Assembly (NCBI GenBank): GCA_002492465.1
Contig: DKYT01000062.1
Location: forward strand, 12,589 to 76,588
Origin: Lachnospiraceae bacterium UBA7093
GTDB taxonomy: Bacteria > Bacillota > Clostridia > Lachnospirales > Lachnospiraceae
DNA length: 64,000 nt
Direction of reading: 5' to 3'
Part shown: piece by piece, positions 36,741 to 44,888 of the stretch
Layout of the letters: each line of letters opens with the position of its first letter
Position numbering within the stretch: the stretch's first letter is position 1
Position numbers and translations under genes: made by a program
The notes under the pieces: model-generated
Told to the model about the DNA's origin: nothing
Database searches by the model: none
What the model saw: the letters and a program-made list of their open reading frames with translations, nothing else

Positions 36741-38072
36741 ATGGAGAACAAAAGAAAAAGCATTGAGGAAGATGTTGGACGGTTGATGGAATTTGGACAA
36801 AAGAACACATATTTACCGGAAGCATTTTATCATATTTTTGGAAAAAGGCTTTTGCATCAGGGGTATGTGGATGGAAGCTTTGTCTTGAAGGCGATAACAA
36901 GAGGAAGCTATTATTCACAGCTTAGAAACTCAAGGATGCAGGGTCTTTTTGCGTCTAAAAGCTGTGTCCCTTCAGAAAATATTGATATTATGACAGGGTA
37001 TCTTGAAAATGCGGCAGAGAATGTGGAAAAACTAACGGCTCTGGAGGAGGAAGCCCTTGTATTTTGGATTTTTCTTCCCTATCTTGCAACCTCCAAGCGT
37101 GAGAAAAGACAAACGTATCTTTTATTAATTTTGGAGAAAGTGCTGGCGCTCTACGGAGAAGAAGAGAGCGGGTGGGAACTTGCTGTTTCGGATGGAGTGA
37201 TTTTTAACAAGAAAGTATGCGATCTGGAGATGATAGAGTCTGTTGAAGGCTATGTGAGGGAGACATTTTTATTAAAAAGCCAATATGCCCAAAGTATGCT
37301 GTTTTACAGGGGGCATTCCTGGCTCAATTATCTTTTGCAGCCCGGAATCAAGCGGGAAGAAAACTGGATTGAAAATGAAGACGTTATGTACCAGGAAATT
37401 ATGGTAAGATGTGCAAAGGATTTTATCCATTGCCAGTCTCATCTGGATTATCTGGTGGAAATGCAGCATTATGGTCTTCCTACGAGACTTTTGGATGTAA
37501 CAGAGAATCCCTTGGTGGCGTTGTATTTTGCATGTAGCACCAATCAAAGCAAAGTAGGAGAGGTCCTTGTATTATGTGCGGGGGTACAGGAAGTAAAGTA
37601 TGCAAAGAGCGATACGGTAGCGCTTTTGGCGGCGCTTCCTACTCTGAACTATGGAGAACAGAGGAAGCTGCTTTCTTTATGCGAAAACGGTTTTGCGGAA
37701 GAAGAAGACCCGGAATATATGCTGCTTGCCGGCAAGCTTGCTGCAGAAGTGAAGTCACGTAATCCGGCGTTTGAACCAAGAATCAGGAAAGGGGATCTGC
37801 TCAGCCATATTTTTGTCACGCCTGTTCGGAATAACCAGCGGATTATGAAGCAGGAGGGTTCCTTCATTATCTGTGGGCTTGGAAAAGAGTATGGAGAGGG
37901 AAATAACCTGGACAATATGCGCTGTTGCAACGGGGAAGGTAAAAAGAGAATATTCGTTATTAAGAACAAAGAGAAGATATTGAAAGAACTGGATGTACTC
38001 TCTATTAACAGAGCCGGGTTATTTCCGGAAATAGATGATGTGGCGGAATACATCAGAGAGAAGTACAGGTAA
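36741..38072 (+). CDS. FRG domain-containing protein
   Basis: Protein of 443 residues. The central part shows the FRG domain signature: FYRGHSWLNYLLQPGI (about residues 188-203) and then LVEMQHYGLPTRLLDVTENP (about 238-257), LVALYFAC, and a late VTPVRNNQRIMKQEGSFI. FRG domains are of unknown chemistry and occur in accessory and suspected defence loci. AAAAGGTG precedes the ATG. The neighbour downstream is a truncated Rpn nuclease, which supports an accessory region. Confidence 0.8.
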   Translation: MENKRKSIEEDVGRLMEFGQKNTYLPEAFYHIFGKRLLHQGYVDGSFVLKAITRGSYYSQLRNSRMQGLFASKSCVPSENIDIMTGYLENAAENVEKLTALEEEALVFWIFLPYLATSKREKRQTYLLLILEKVLALYGEEESGWELAVSDGVIFNKKVCDLEMIESVEGYVRETFLLKSQYAQSMLFYRGHSWLNYLLQPGIKREENWIENEDVMYQEIMVRCAKDFIHCQSHLDYLVEMQHYGLPTRLLDVTENPLVALYFACSTNQSKVGEVLVLCAGVQEVKYAKSDTVALLAALPTLNYGEQRKLLSLCENGFAEEEDPEYMLLAGKLAAEVKSRNPAFEPRIRKGDLLSHIFVTPVRNNQRIMKQEGSFIICGLGKEYGEGNNLDNMRCCNGEGKKRIFVIKNKEKILKELDVLSINRAGLFPEIDDVAEYIREKYR

Positions 38073-38088
38073 AAAGATTTTTCTTAAT

Positions 38089-38475
38089 ATGACCAGTAAA
38101 ATTGGCAGACCAGAGCTTGTCAGTTTGCTACAGTATATGAAGAATACGACGCTTGATAATGCCGATATTATCTTGAAGGATGCACGGATTTTAGACTTAG
38201 ACAGGATAGTGAAGGAAGTGAAGCAGTCGGAAGAATGGGAGGCAGTGAAGATGAATATCCTTGAAATCGGTTTAAAGAGAGGAATGGAACGAGGGATAGA
38301 ACAGGGAATAGAGCGAGGATTGGAGCAGGGACGTATGGAAGTGCAGATTAGGAGCGTGGAGGCGGCAATGAAGAATTTCGGAATTGATCTTCAGCATGCC
38401 TGCCAGGGACTTGAAATACCGGTAGAAGAGTATGAGAAGGCAAAAAGACAGGTTTCTTTAGGAGAAAAGAAGTAA
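38089..38475 (+). pseudogene. C-terminal remnant of an Rpn/PD-(D/E)XK transposase-like nuclease
   Basis: The 128 codons match only the tail of Rpn-family proteins: PELVSLLQYMKNTTLDN, then VKQSEEWEAVKMNILE and the typical charged repeat RGMERGIEQGIERGLEQG. The N-terminal nuclease domain is absent; the frame upstream to 38035 overlaps the FRG gene and does not resemble it. No ribosome site is seen before ATG 38089. Best read as a decayed mobile-type gene. Confidence 0.65.
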
Positions 38476-38514
38476 TGGGCATTTAAGGAATTGGGATGCC
38501 TGGGTAAATTACTA

Positions 38515-38544
38515 TTGACAAAAGCAGGGTAAGACTGTTATCAT
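38515..38544 (+). promoter_or_regulatory. glnA promoter
   Basis: Consensus TTGACA at 38515-38520 and TATCAT at 38539-38544 with an 18-base spacer, giving a leader of about 125 bases before glnA. Confidence 0.7.
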
Positions 38545-38549
38545 GAGGC

Positions 38550-38565
38550 AGAACAAAGGTGTTCT
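38550..38565 (+). promoter_or_regulatory. ANTAR-type hexaloop hairpin in the glnA leader
   Basis: AGAAC-AAAGGT-GTTCT forms a five-pair stem closed by a six-base loop with A at position 1 and G at position 4, the features recognised by ANTAR antiterminators. It lies immediately after the promoter. A second hairpin expected in the two-hairpin motif is not clear by eye. Confidence 0.6.
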
Positions 38566-38591
38566 TATAACAGCGGGCATATGTTGCGGCT

Positions 38592-38610
38592 GGCATAGGG
38601 ATGCCTTTTT
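38592..38610 (+). terminator. Leader attenuator upstream of glnA
   Basis: GGCAT-AGGG-ATGCC followed directly by TTTTT, 69 bases before the glnA start codon. A terminator at this place, after an ANTAR-like hairpin and ahead of an ANTAR gene, indicates control by antitermination. Confidence 0.65.
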
Positions 38611-38678
38611 GCATGTAACAGGAATAGAGCGCAGAGGAAAGCGTTCCATATTGGAAACAGGAAAGGAATGGATGTAGT

Positions 38679-40013
38679 ATGAGAAAACATTATTCAAAAG
38701 AAGATATTATGGAGCTGGTTCAGGATGAGGACGTGGAATTTATCAGGCTGCAGTTTACGGATATGTTTGGCAGTCTTAAGAATGTGGCGATCACGGCAAG
38801 CCAGCTTGAAAAAGCATTGGAAAATAAATGTATGTTTGACGGTTCTTCTATAGAAGGATTTGTGCGGATCGAGGAATCAGACATGTATTTGTATCCGGAT
38901 CTGAGCACGCTGGAAATTTTTCCATGGAGACCCCAGCAGGGTAAGGTGGCAAGAATGATCTGTGATGTATACAGACCCAACGGAGAGCCTTTTGAAGGGG
39001 ATCCCAGGTATATTTTAAAGAGAGCGATTCGGGAAGCAGCTGACTTGGGATATGCTTTTGAAGTGGGACCGGAATGTGAATTCTTTCTTTTTCACACAGA
39101 TGAAAACGGTATGCCCACCACGCTGACCCATGAAAAGGCAGGTTATTTTGACCTGGGACCTTTGGATCTGGGCGAAAATGCAAGAAGGGATATGGTGCTT
39201 ACCTTAGAGGATATGGGATTTGTAGTGGAAGCGTCCCACCATGAGGTGGCGCCGGCACAGCATGAAATAGACTTTCAATACGACGAAGCGCTTGCCACGG
39301 CGGACAATATTATGACCTTTAAACTTGCGGTTAAGACCATTGCCAAGAGGCACGGACTCCATGCAACCTTTATGCCTAAGCCAAAGTTTGGAATCAACGG
39401 TTCCGGTATGCATATTAATATGTCCCTGTCTAAGGACGGAAAAAATATTTTTAACGATCCCTCGAATGAATTGGGCTTAAGCCAGGAAGCGTACTATTTT
39501 ATTGGCGGTATTATGAAACATATGAAGGGAATGACGGCTATTACCAATCCCCTTGTAAATTCTTATAAAAGGCTGGTGCCGGGATATGAAGCGCCGGTTT
39601 ATATTGCCTGGAGCGCAACCAACAGAAGCCCCCTGATCCGTATTCCCGCATCCAGGGGAGAAGGCACCAGGATAGAGCTGCGCTGCCCGGATCCTTCGGC
39701 AAATCCGTATCTTGCCCTGGCAGTCTGCCTGCGCGCAGGTTTGGATGGAATTGTGAATCAAATTCAGCCTCCGGCAAGTGTGGACTGCAATATCTTTGCC
39801 ATGACGGAGGAGGAAAAGAAAGCCCAGGGGATTGAAGCAATTCCCGGCACATTGATCGAAGCGGTATATGAACTGGAAAAGGATGAGTTTGTCCAGAATG
39901 TACTTGGCAGGCATGTATCGGAAAAATACATTGAAGCAAAAAAGGCGGAATGGGCAAACTATCGTTCACAGGTTACGGATTGGGAAATCAATCAGTATTT
40001 GAACCAGTTTTGA
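38679..40013 (+). CDS. glnA: Glutamine synthetase type I
   Basis: Protein of 444 residues, the GSI-alpha length. It makes glutamine from glutamate and ammonia with ATP. Seen: FDGSSIEGF near the N terminus (about residues 49-57), GPECEFFLF, HHEVAPAQHEIDF, the ATP-site NGSGMHINMSL, NSYKRLVPGYEAP and RIPASRGEGTRIELR. The adenylylation-loop tyrosine context of GSI-beta is not present, as expected for Firmicutes. The leader carries a terminator and an ANTAR hairpin, and the next gene is the ANTAR regulator. Confidence 0.96.
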   Translation: MRKHYSKEDIMELVQDEDVEFIRLQFTDMFGSLKNVAITASQLEKALENKCMFDGSSIEGFVRIEESDMYLYPDLSTLEIFPWRPQQGKVARMICDVYRPNGEPFEGDPRYILKRAIREAADLGYAFEVGPECEFFLFHTDENGMPTTLTHEKAGYFDLGPLDLGENARRDMVLTLEDMGFVVEASHHEVAPAQHEIDFQYDEALATADNIMTFKLAVKTIAKRHGLHATFMPKPKFGINGSGMHINMSLSKDGKNIFNDPSNELGLSQEAYYFIGGIMKHMKGMTAITNPLVNSYKRLVPGYEAPVYIAWSATNRSPLIRIPASRGEGTRIELRCPDPSANPYLALAVCLRAGLDGIVNQIQPPASVDCNIFAMTEEEKKAQGIEAIPGTLIEAVYELEKDEFVQNVLGRHVSEKYIEAKKAEWANYRSQVTDWEINQYLNQF

Positions 40014-40048
40014 GTATGGTCAACGGATAAATATGAGGAGGTGTGCAA

Positions 40049-40597
40049 ATGACAGGTGTAATTGTAGTCCTCCCAAAGATAGATGATGCCAGGAATATGA
40101 AGAATCTTCTTGTCCGAAACGGCATTTCGGTGATCGGCACATGCGTTACAGGCGCTCAGGCAGTTGCGCTGGCAGACAATTTGAACGACGGCATTATTTT
40201 GTGCGGTTATAAGCTGACGGATATGATTTATTCTCAGCTCTATGAGTACCTTCCCCCAGGCTTTGAAATGTTACTGATCGCTTCTCAGCATATGATAAGC
40301 GGCGGTATGGTGGAGAGCGGGATTATGTGCCTGTCTATGCCGTTCAAAGTACATGATCTGATTAATACCGTCGACATGATGATCCAGACCATTGAACAGC
40401 GGAGAAGAAGGCGGAAGACAAAGCCGAAAGAGAGAGACGCAAAAGAAGTAAGGCTGATTCAGGATGCAAAGGAAGTTCTGATGAGTCGAAATCATATGAC
40501 GGAGGCGGAGGCACACAGGTACATACAAAAGTGCAGCATGGACAGTGGGACGAATATGGCGGAGACAGCGCAGATGGTTTTGACTATGATGAAATAA
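40049..40597 (+). CDS. ANTAR domain antiterminator (NasT/NitR-like)
   Basis: Protein of 182 residues. The N-terminal domain is receiver-like (VIVVLPKIDDARNMKNLLVR) but the phosphoacceptor position is degenerate (IILCGYKL), so activation may not need phosphorylation. A basic linker (QRRRRRKTKPK) leads to the C-terminal ANTAR domain (AKEVLMSRNHMTEAEAHRYI and SGTNMAETAQMVL). ANTAR proteins bind paired RNA hairpins and block terminators; in clostridia such a protein beside glnA has been linked to nitrogen control. ATG 40049 has AGGAGG seven bases upstream, better than GTG 40043. Confidence 0.9.
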   Translation: MTGVIVVLPKIDDARNMKNLLVRNGISVIGTCVTGAQAVALADNLNDGIILCGYKLTDMIYSQLYEYLPPGFEMLLIASQHMISGGMVESGIMCLSMPFKVHDLINTVDMMIQTIEQRRRRRKTKPKERDAKEVRLIQDAKEVLMSRNHMTEAEAHRYIQKCSMDSGTNMAETAQMVLTMMK

Positions 40598-40714
40598 AGC
40601 TAAAATGTAATGAAATATAATAAGGAATTCTTCTTTGAATGACGATATAATAAGAGAACACATAGGTTGTTGACGGAAATGGATTTCCGAATCAAATTTC
40701 AAGGAGGATGGTTG

Positions 40715-41836
40715 ATGAATGGAGTAAATGTCAGTATAGGAGGAGCTTACAGCCAGTTTTATAAGGGAACGGAGTCCATTAAGAGCTATGGCGATCATAA
40801 TGCGCCTGGGAAAAAGGATACGCTGGTAAGGTACGATTTTTCCACTACCGATGATCAGGGAAATAAGATCATGGATAAAATGTCCAAGGAAGAAGCATTG
40901 CATGCCATGAATGATATTCGTTCCATGTACGGTGACAATGTGATTCTGGAGTTTTCCGGCGACGGGCTTGCCGCACTATCGGAAAGCATCAAAGCTCAGA
41001 GCAGAAAAAACTGCACGGAACCTACGGAGGAAGAGAAGGCAGTCATGGCGCAGAAGCAGGCGGAGTTGGATAAAGCGATCGTGCATATGGAAAATACGCA
41101 CAGGTTGTTTATTCCGAATATTCAGACCAATGCAAAGCTCTACGGCAGCCTGGAGCAGGCGGATGAGGCTGTGGTCAGCGCCGCCAACGGCATTATCAAA
41201 AATTACCTGATGCCCAGCAATTTAGCGGGTGTTTCTGAGACCCAGCGCAAAGAGAGGATTGCATTTGGCTTGGAGGAGGCGAAGTACCTCGCTGAGAACT
41301 ATCTGGACGCTGCGCATGGAAAAGATTTTATTTCCGCTATGGAGACGATCGCCCAATATGGACTGAACGGCAAGGTGGCGGAGAACGGAAAGGTCACTTA
41401 TCAAATTGAGATGGGACCGTTGGTAGGAATGTCAGACGATTATGTGAATCCAAACGATGTGCTCAGGGAAAAAGCGCCGGAGCTGTATCTGGAAATGAAG
41501 GAATTAAACCAGAGGATTATTGCAGGGGAATCCGGATGGGGAAATAAATTCATAGAGCTTCAGGAACGGATTAATAAGGCGCTTGGCGCAAGCTCCAATT
41601 CCTATGATAGTAAAACACAGCGATATCTTACCAATTATGAGGAAGCTGTTTCCCAGTATAAGAGCTGGAAGAATAAAATGGAAAAGACCCAGCTGCCCTC
41701 TGTTTTTGAGAACATACAGTATCAGGAGATTCAAAGGTTTATGGCAAGCCTGCAGGGTCAAAGCAGTTTATCCAGTGATTGGATCAATGATCAGGTAAGC
41801 AGGCTGAATAAATGGCTGACGCCGGCACAATCATAA
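40715..41836 (+). CDS. Protein of unknown function, helical
   Basis: Not recognised. Protein of 373 residues, no signal peptide or membrane segment, predominantly charged and helical (EEEKAVMAQKQAELDKAIVH). The N terminus MNGVNVSIGGAYSQFYKG and the block FSTTDDQGNKIMDKMSKEEA resemble prophage- or surface-associated clostridial proteins only vaguely. CAAGGAGG lies eight bases before ATG 40715; the earlier in-frame start at 40667 has no ribosome site. It stands alone, with a terminator after it, downstream of the glnA/ANTAR pair. Confidence 0.7.
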   Translation: MNGVNVSIGGAYSQFYKGTESIKSYGDHNAPGKKDTLVRYDFSTTDDQGNKIMDKMSKEEALHAMNDIRSMYGDNVILEFSGDGLAALSESIKAQSRKNCTEPTEEEKAVMAQKQAELDKAIVHMENTHRLFIPNIQTNAKLYGSLEQADEAVVSAANGIIKNYLMPSNLAGVSETQRKERIAFGLEEAKYLAENYLDAAHGKDFISAMETIAQYGLNGKVAENGKVTYQIEMGPLVGMSDDYVNPNDVLREKAPELYLEMKELNQRIIAGESGWGNKFIELQERINKALGASSNSYDSKTQRYLTNYEEAVSQYKSWKNKMEKTQLPSVFENIQYQEIQRFMASLQGQSSLSSDWINDQVSRLNKWLTPAQS

Positions 41837-41841
41837 AGTAT

Positions 41842-41878
41842 AAAAAGGAAAGCTCTTTCAAGGGGCTTTCCTTTTTTA
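41842..41878. terminator. Bidirectional terminator between convergent genes
   Basis: AAAAAGGAAAGC and GCTTTCCTTTTTT form an A-stem/T-tail hairpin that can work on both strands, between the unknown gene at 40715 and the minus-strand MmcQ/YjbR gene. Confidence 0.8.
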
Positions 41879-41895
41879 AGATCAAAATGTATAAA

Positions 41896-42270
41896 TCAAT
41901 TTTTACCCGTTTCCTGGAGCAGTTCCTGCTGTTTTTTCCGGCTGAAGCCTTTCAGTACCAGGTGATAGGATTTATCCAGCATATCCTTAAGCAGATCTCC
42001 GGGGACATTTCCATCCGCTTTTATGGAGTTCCAATGCAGTTTATTCATGTAGTAGCCGGGCAGGATATCTTCATACTGACTTCTGAAAAAATCTCCCTCG
42101 GCGGGATCCAGTTTCAAGGTGATATAGTAAGGCTTATTTTCAGAATCAAGGCATATGGCGGCAAACATTTTGCCCCCAATCTGGTAGCGGATCCAGTTCC
42201 AGTCAGCCTGTAGATCCTTTGTGACACTGGGCTTGGAAAGAAGGTATTCATCAATCCATGGATAATTCAT
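41896..42270 (-). CDS. MmcQ/YjbR family protein
   Basis: Protein of 124 residues with the family layout: N-terminal YLLSKPSVTKDLQADWNWIR, core KMFAAICLDSENKPYYITLK, then ILPGYYMNKLHWNSIKAD and C-terminal LLKDMLDKSYHLVLKGFS. The fold is CyaY-like with proposed DNA-binding; the cellular role is not established. It is transcribed after the hemerythrin gene, 27 bases downstream. Confidence 0.85.
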   Translation of the reverse strand: MNYPWIDEYLLSKPSVTKDLQADWNWIRYQIGGKMFAAICLDSENKPYYITLKLDPAEGDFFRSQYEDILPGYYMNKLHWNSIKADGNVPGDLLKDMLDKSYHLVLKGFSRKKQQELLQETGKN

Positions 42271-42297
42271 GTTTTAAGTTTCCTTTCTTCATCTGCA

Positions 42298-42687
42298 TTA
42301 GCCTGCAATTTTTTTATCCGTTTCCATGATATGTTCTACAAGCCAGTCCGTAACAAATTTCAGAAGATCCTGTATGGCGCCGTCCTGATCCTGGTCGATC
42401 GTATCGAGATCCATTTCTTCCAGCTTCTGCCTGAAGTGATCATGTTGTACCTTTTGAGTAAACATCTGCTTATATTGAATGCTTTCCATGTAAGCTTCCT
42501 CATGTTCAAAATGCATGATCGTGTAATCTTTTAGTCTTTGAATCAGATGGGCGATATTGTCATATTTATCCGGAACAAACTCATTGACAGAGAGCTGGTA
42601 GATTTCGTCTGCAATCTCAAACAGCACCTTGTGCTCTGCATCTATGGACGGGATTCCCGTTAAATATTCATCTTTCAATTCATACAT
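42298..42687 (-). CDS. Bacteriohemerythrin with a substituted iron ligand
   Basis: Single-domain hemerythrin of 129 residues, a four-helix non-heme diiron protein that binds O2 or senses oxygen or iron. By spacing, six of the seven canonical ligands are present: His19, His59, Glu63, His82, His119 and Asp124. The position four residues before His82, normally His, is Gln78 (codon CAA). Reversible O2 binding may therefore be altered, unless His84 takes over. AAAAGGAGG precedes the ATG. The 270-base divergent gap up to the DedA gene holds a perfect hairpin at 42771. Confidence 0.9.
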   Translation of the reverse strand: MYELKDEYLTGIPSIDAEHKVLFEIADEIYQLSVNEFVPDKYDNIAHLIQRLKDYTIMHFEHEEAYMESIQYKQMFTQKVQHDHFRQKLEEMDLDTIDQDQDGAIQDLLKFVTDWLVEHIMETDKKIAG

Positions 42688-42770
42688 ACTTGTGTTTCCT
42701 CCTTTTCTACAATTACATTTATCATATCATAAGATCAAAATAATTTAAATCTCTTTCCAAAGGATATTTC

Positions 42771-42818
42771 AGTCCGGCAGGGAGAGCCGCCATCATAACC
42801 GGCTCTCCCTGCCGGACT
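42771..42818. repeat. Perfect 19-bp inverted repeat in a divergent intergenic region
   Basis: AGTCCGGCAGGGAGAGCCG and its exact reverse complement are separated by ten bases. No T-run follows on either strand. The position, upstream of two divergent genes, is odd for a terminator; an RNA hairpin in a leader or a DNA cruciform/operator is possible. Confidence 0.75.
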
Positions 42819-42961
42819 GTTAAAGGAATCATTATGTAATATTTAGAAGTTCTTAAGAATTGCCTGACAACTTTGTTTATTTTTTTGAGGTATTCTCTTT
42901 TTAGAATCCGTTATAAATCATTGCAAGGATAATATTGTAGATCAAAGGAGGATATGTGGAA

Positions 42962-43471
42962 ATGACAATGGATATGATTATGCAGTATTTTGCAAGATAC
43001 GGAGGAATCGCCATATTTGTGATCGTACTATTGGAATACATGAATCTCCCGGGCTTTCCAGCAGGCGTTATTATGCCCCTCGCAGGCTTATGGGCGGCAA
43101 AAGGAAATATTCATTTCATACCGGCGTTGATTATTACGGTGGCAGCGGGGCTTACGGGAAGCCTGATTCTGTATTTCCTGGGGTATAAAGGAGGGGAATT
43201 GTTTCTGCAAAAATACCTGAATAAATTTCCCAGGCAAAGACCGATGATCGAAGAAAAGCTGGAGTGGGTACGTCAAAAAGGCAGTGTGGGAATTTTTGTG
43301 AGCAAGTTGATACCTATGATCAGAACGCTGGTTTCCATACCGGCAGGGGTTTCTAAAATGGATCTTGTAAAATATACCGTCAGTTCTACCCTGGGAATTC
43401 TGGTATGGAACCTGTTTTTTGTAGGAGCAGGGTATTTTCTGGGAGACGCTATTTTAGGGTATCTGGCATAG
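42962..43471 (+). CDS. DedA family membrane protein
   Basis: Protein of 169 residues with about four membrane segments. The DedA/SNARE-associated motifs seen are MNLPGFPAGVIMPLAGLWA near the N terminus, FLGYKGGELF, and SKLIPMIRTLVSIPAGVSKM with the essential-type Arg, then GAGYFLGDAI. Some DedA proteins (UptA) flip undecaprenyl phosphate; the DUF368 protein at 31537 belongs to the other such family. AAAGGAGG at 42944-42951 fits ATG 42962 better than GTG 42956. A row of hairpins and a glycosyltransferase gene follow. Confidence 0.87.
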   Translation: MTMDMIMQYFARYGGIAIFVIVLLEYMNLPGFPAGVIMPLAGLWAAKGNIHFIPALIITVAAGLTGSLILYFLGYKGGELFLQKYLNKFPRQRPMIEEKLEWVRQKGSVGIFVSKLIPMIRTLVSIPAGVSKMDLVKYTVSSTLGILVWNLFFVGAGYFLGDAILGYLA

Positions 43472-43475
43472 GCTC

Positions 43476-43601
43476 GTGTGAAGAGAAGTTCTAAGGCTCA
43501 CAGCAAGGGCTGTTTCGCCAAGAACTTCTAAAGCTTCACACTGAAGAATGCCCAAAACACGGGCATTCTTCATCTGGATTTTAAATTCCGCGAAGCGGAA
43601 T
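43476..43601 (+). repeat. Array of three consecutive hairpins
   Basis: Hairpin 1 (43476-43541) nests GTGTGAAG/CTTCACAC, AGAAGTTCT/AGAACTTCT, GGC/GCC and CACAGC/GCTGT. Hairpin 2 (43543-43571) is a perfect 11-bp stem GAAGAATGCCC/GGGCATTCTTC. Hairpin 3 (43585-43601) is ATTCCGC-GAA-GCGGAAT and ends four bases before the ribosome site of the GT4 gene. Together they fill the gap between dedA and the glycosyltransferase and may act as terminator, mRNA punctuation or translational control. Confidence 0.7.
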
Positions 43602-43614
43602 CATGGAGGTTAAT

Positions 43615-44817
43615 ATGAAGATTGCAATGCTGACCAATAATTATAAACCTTTTGTGGCGGGAGTGCCGGTTTCTATCGAACGATTATCTGAAAGCTTAAA
43701 GAAGCAGGGACATGAGGTAGTGGTTTTTGCCCCCTGCTATAAGGAACAGGTGCCGGAGCCTGGTGTGGTAAGGTACCGGTCGCTGCTTAAGGGAGTGGCG
43801 GGCGGGGCCTCCGTGCCGGATAGTCTGGATTTTGAAATTGAACGCAAATTTAAGGAAGGAAATTTTGATGTGATCCATGTGCATCACCCTATGATGATCG
43901 GGCATACGGCAAGGTATCTTTCCTGGAAATATCATGTGCCCCTGGTTTTTACGTACCATACTAGGTATGAACAGTATTTGCATTACATCGGCATGGCAAA
44001 GCTGAAAGGCATTATTCCTGCCTATATCAAAAGCTATACAAAGCACTGCGACATGGTGATTGCGCCTACGCCTCTTATGAAGGAATACCTGGAGGAAATA
44101 CAGCCGGAGGCGGATGTGCGGGTGCTGCCTACCGGGCTCCCTGAGGACAGCTTTAAACCGGATGAGAAAAAAGCGGCAAAACTGCGAAAGGAGCTTGCGG
44201 GGGATAAAAAATATCTTTTCTGTACGGTGGCAAGACTGGCAAAGGAAAAGAATCTGGACTTTTTGCTAAAAGCTTTAAAGCGGTATAAAGATGTAAAAGG
44301 AAGCGATTTTTCTCTTGCCCTGATAGGGGATGGACCGGAACGGTCAGAACTGGAGAAAAAAGTCCACAGATTAAATCTGGAGGAAGAGGTTGTGTTTGTG
44401 GGAAAGGTGCCTAATCAGGAAATAAAGAATTATTGCCATGGTTCAGATTTGTTTCTCTTTTCCTCTTTGTCGGAAACCCAGGGGATTGTACTGCTTGAGT
44501 CAATGGCGGCAGGTACGCCTGTCATGGCAGTGCGCGCCACAGGCACCCAGGATGTAGTGATAAACGGAAAAAACGGATATATGACAGATGTGTCAGAAGA
44601 AGAATTCTCTGATAAGCTGATGGATATTTTGGAAAAGAAAGAGATCGATCTTCTCCGTCAGGGGGCGCTTAGGACGGCAGGGCGCTACAGCTGCGAAAGG
44701 ATTGCTGCCGAGGCTGCGGGGGCATACAGACAGGCGGTCTGTAACAGAAGAGAAAGGGAACAGCAAAACCACGGGAAGAATAGGAATAGAGGCAAAGATA
44801 TGGTATACTCTGGGTAG
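43615..44817 (+). CDS. GT4 family glycosyltransferase (diacylglycerol glucosyltransferase-like)
   Basis: Protein of 400 residues with the GT-B fold. The N terminus KIAMLTNNYKPFVAGVPVSI, HVHHPMMIGHTARYL and TYHTRYEQYLHYI are typical of lipid glycosyltransferases. The C-terminal nucleotide-sugar motif is SETQGIVLLESMAAGTPV (E-x7-E type, about residue 287). It probably adds glucose to diacylglycerol or a related membrane lipid, but this is an inference. GGAGGT lies four bases before ATG 43615. The last 25 residues are basic and Asn-rich, beyond the usual family end. Confidence 0.87.
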   Translation: MKIAMLTNNYKPFVAGVPVSIERLSESLKKQGHEVVVFAPCYKEQVPEPGVVRYRSLLKGVAGGASVPDSLDFEIERKFKEGNFDVIHVHHPMMIGHTARYLSWKYHVPLVFTYHTRYEQYLHYIGMAKLKGIIPAYIKSYTKHCDMVIAPTPLMKEYLEEIQPEADVRVLPTGLPEDSFKPDEKKAAKLRKELAGDKKYLFCTVARLAKEKNLDFLLKALKRYKDVKGSDFSLALIGDGPERSELEKKVHRLNLEEEVVFVGKVPNQEIKNYCHGSDLFLFSSLSETQGIVLLESMAAGTPVMAVRATGTQDVVINGKNGYMTDVSEEEFSDKLMDILEKKEIDLLRQGALRTAGRYSCERIAAEAAGAYRQAVCNRREREQQNHGKNRNRGKDMVYSG

Positions 44818-44888
44818 TAAACAACGGATGTCAGGCTTTGCCAGACATCCTTATGTTAAAACAACCAGACAAAATACAGGGGGGCATC

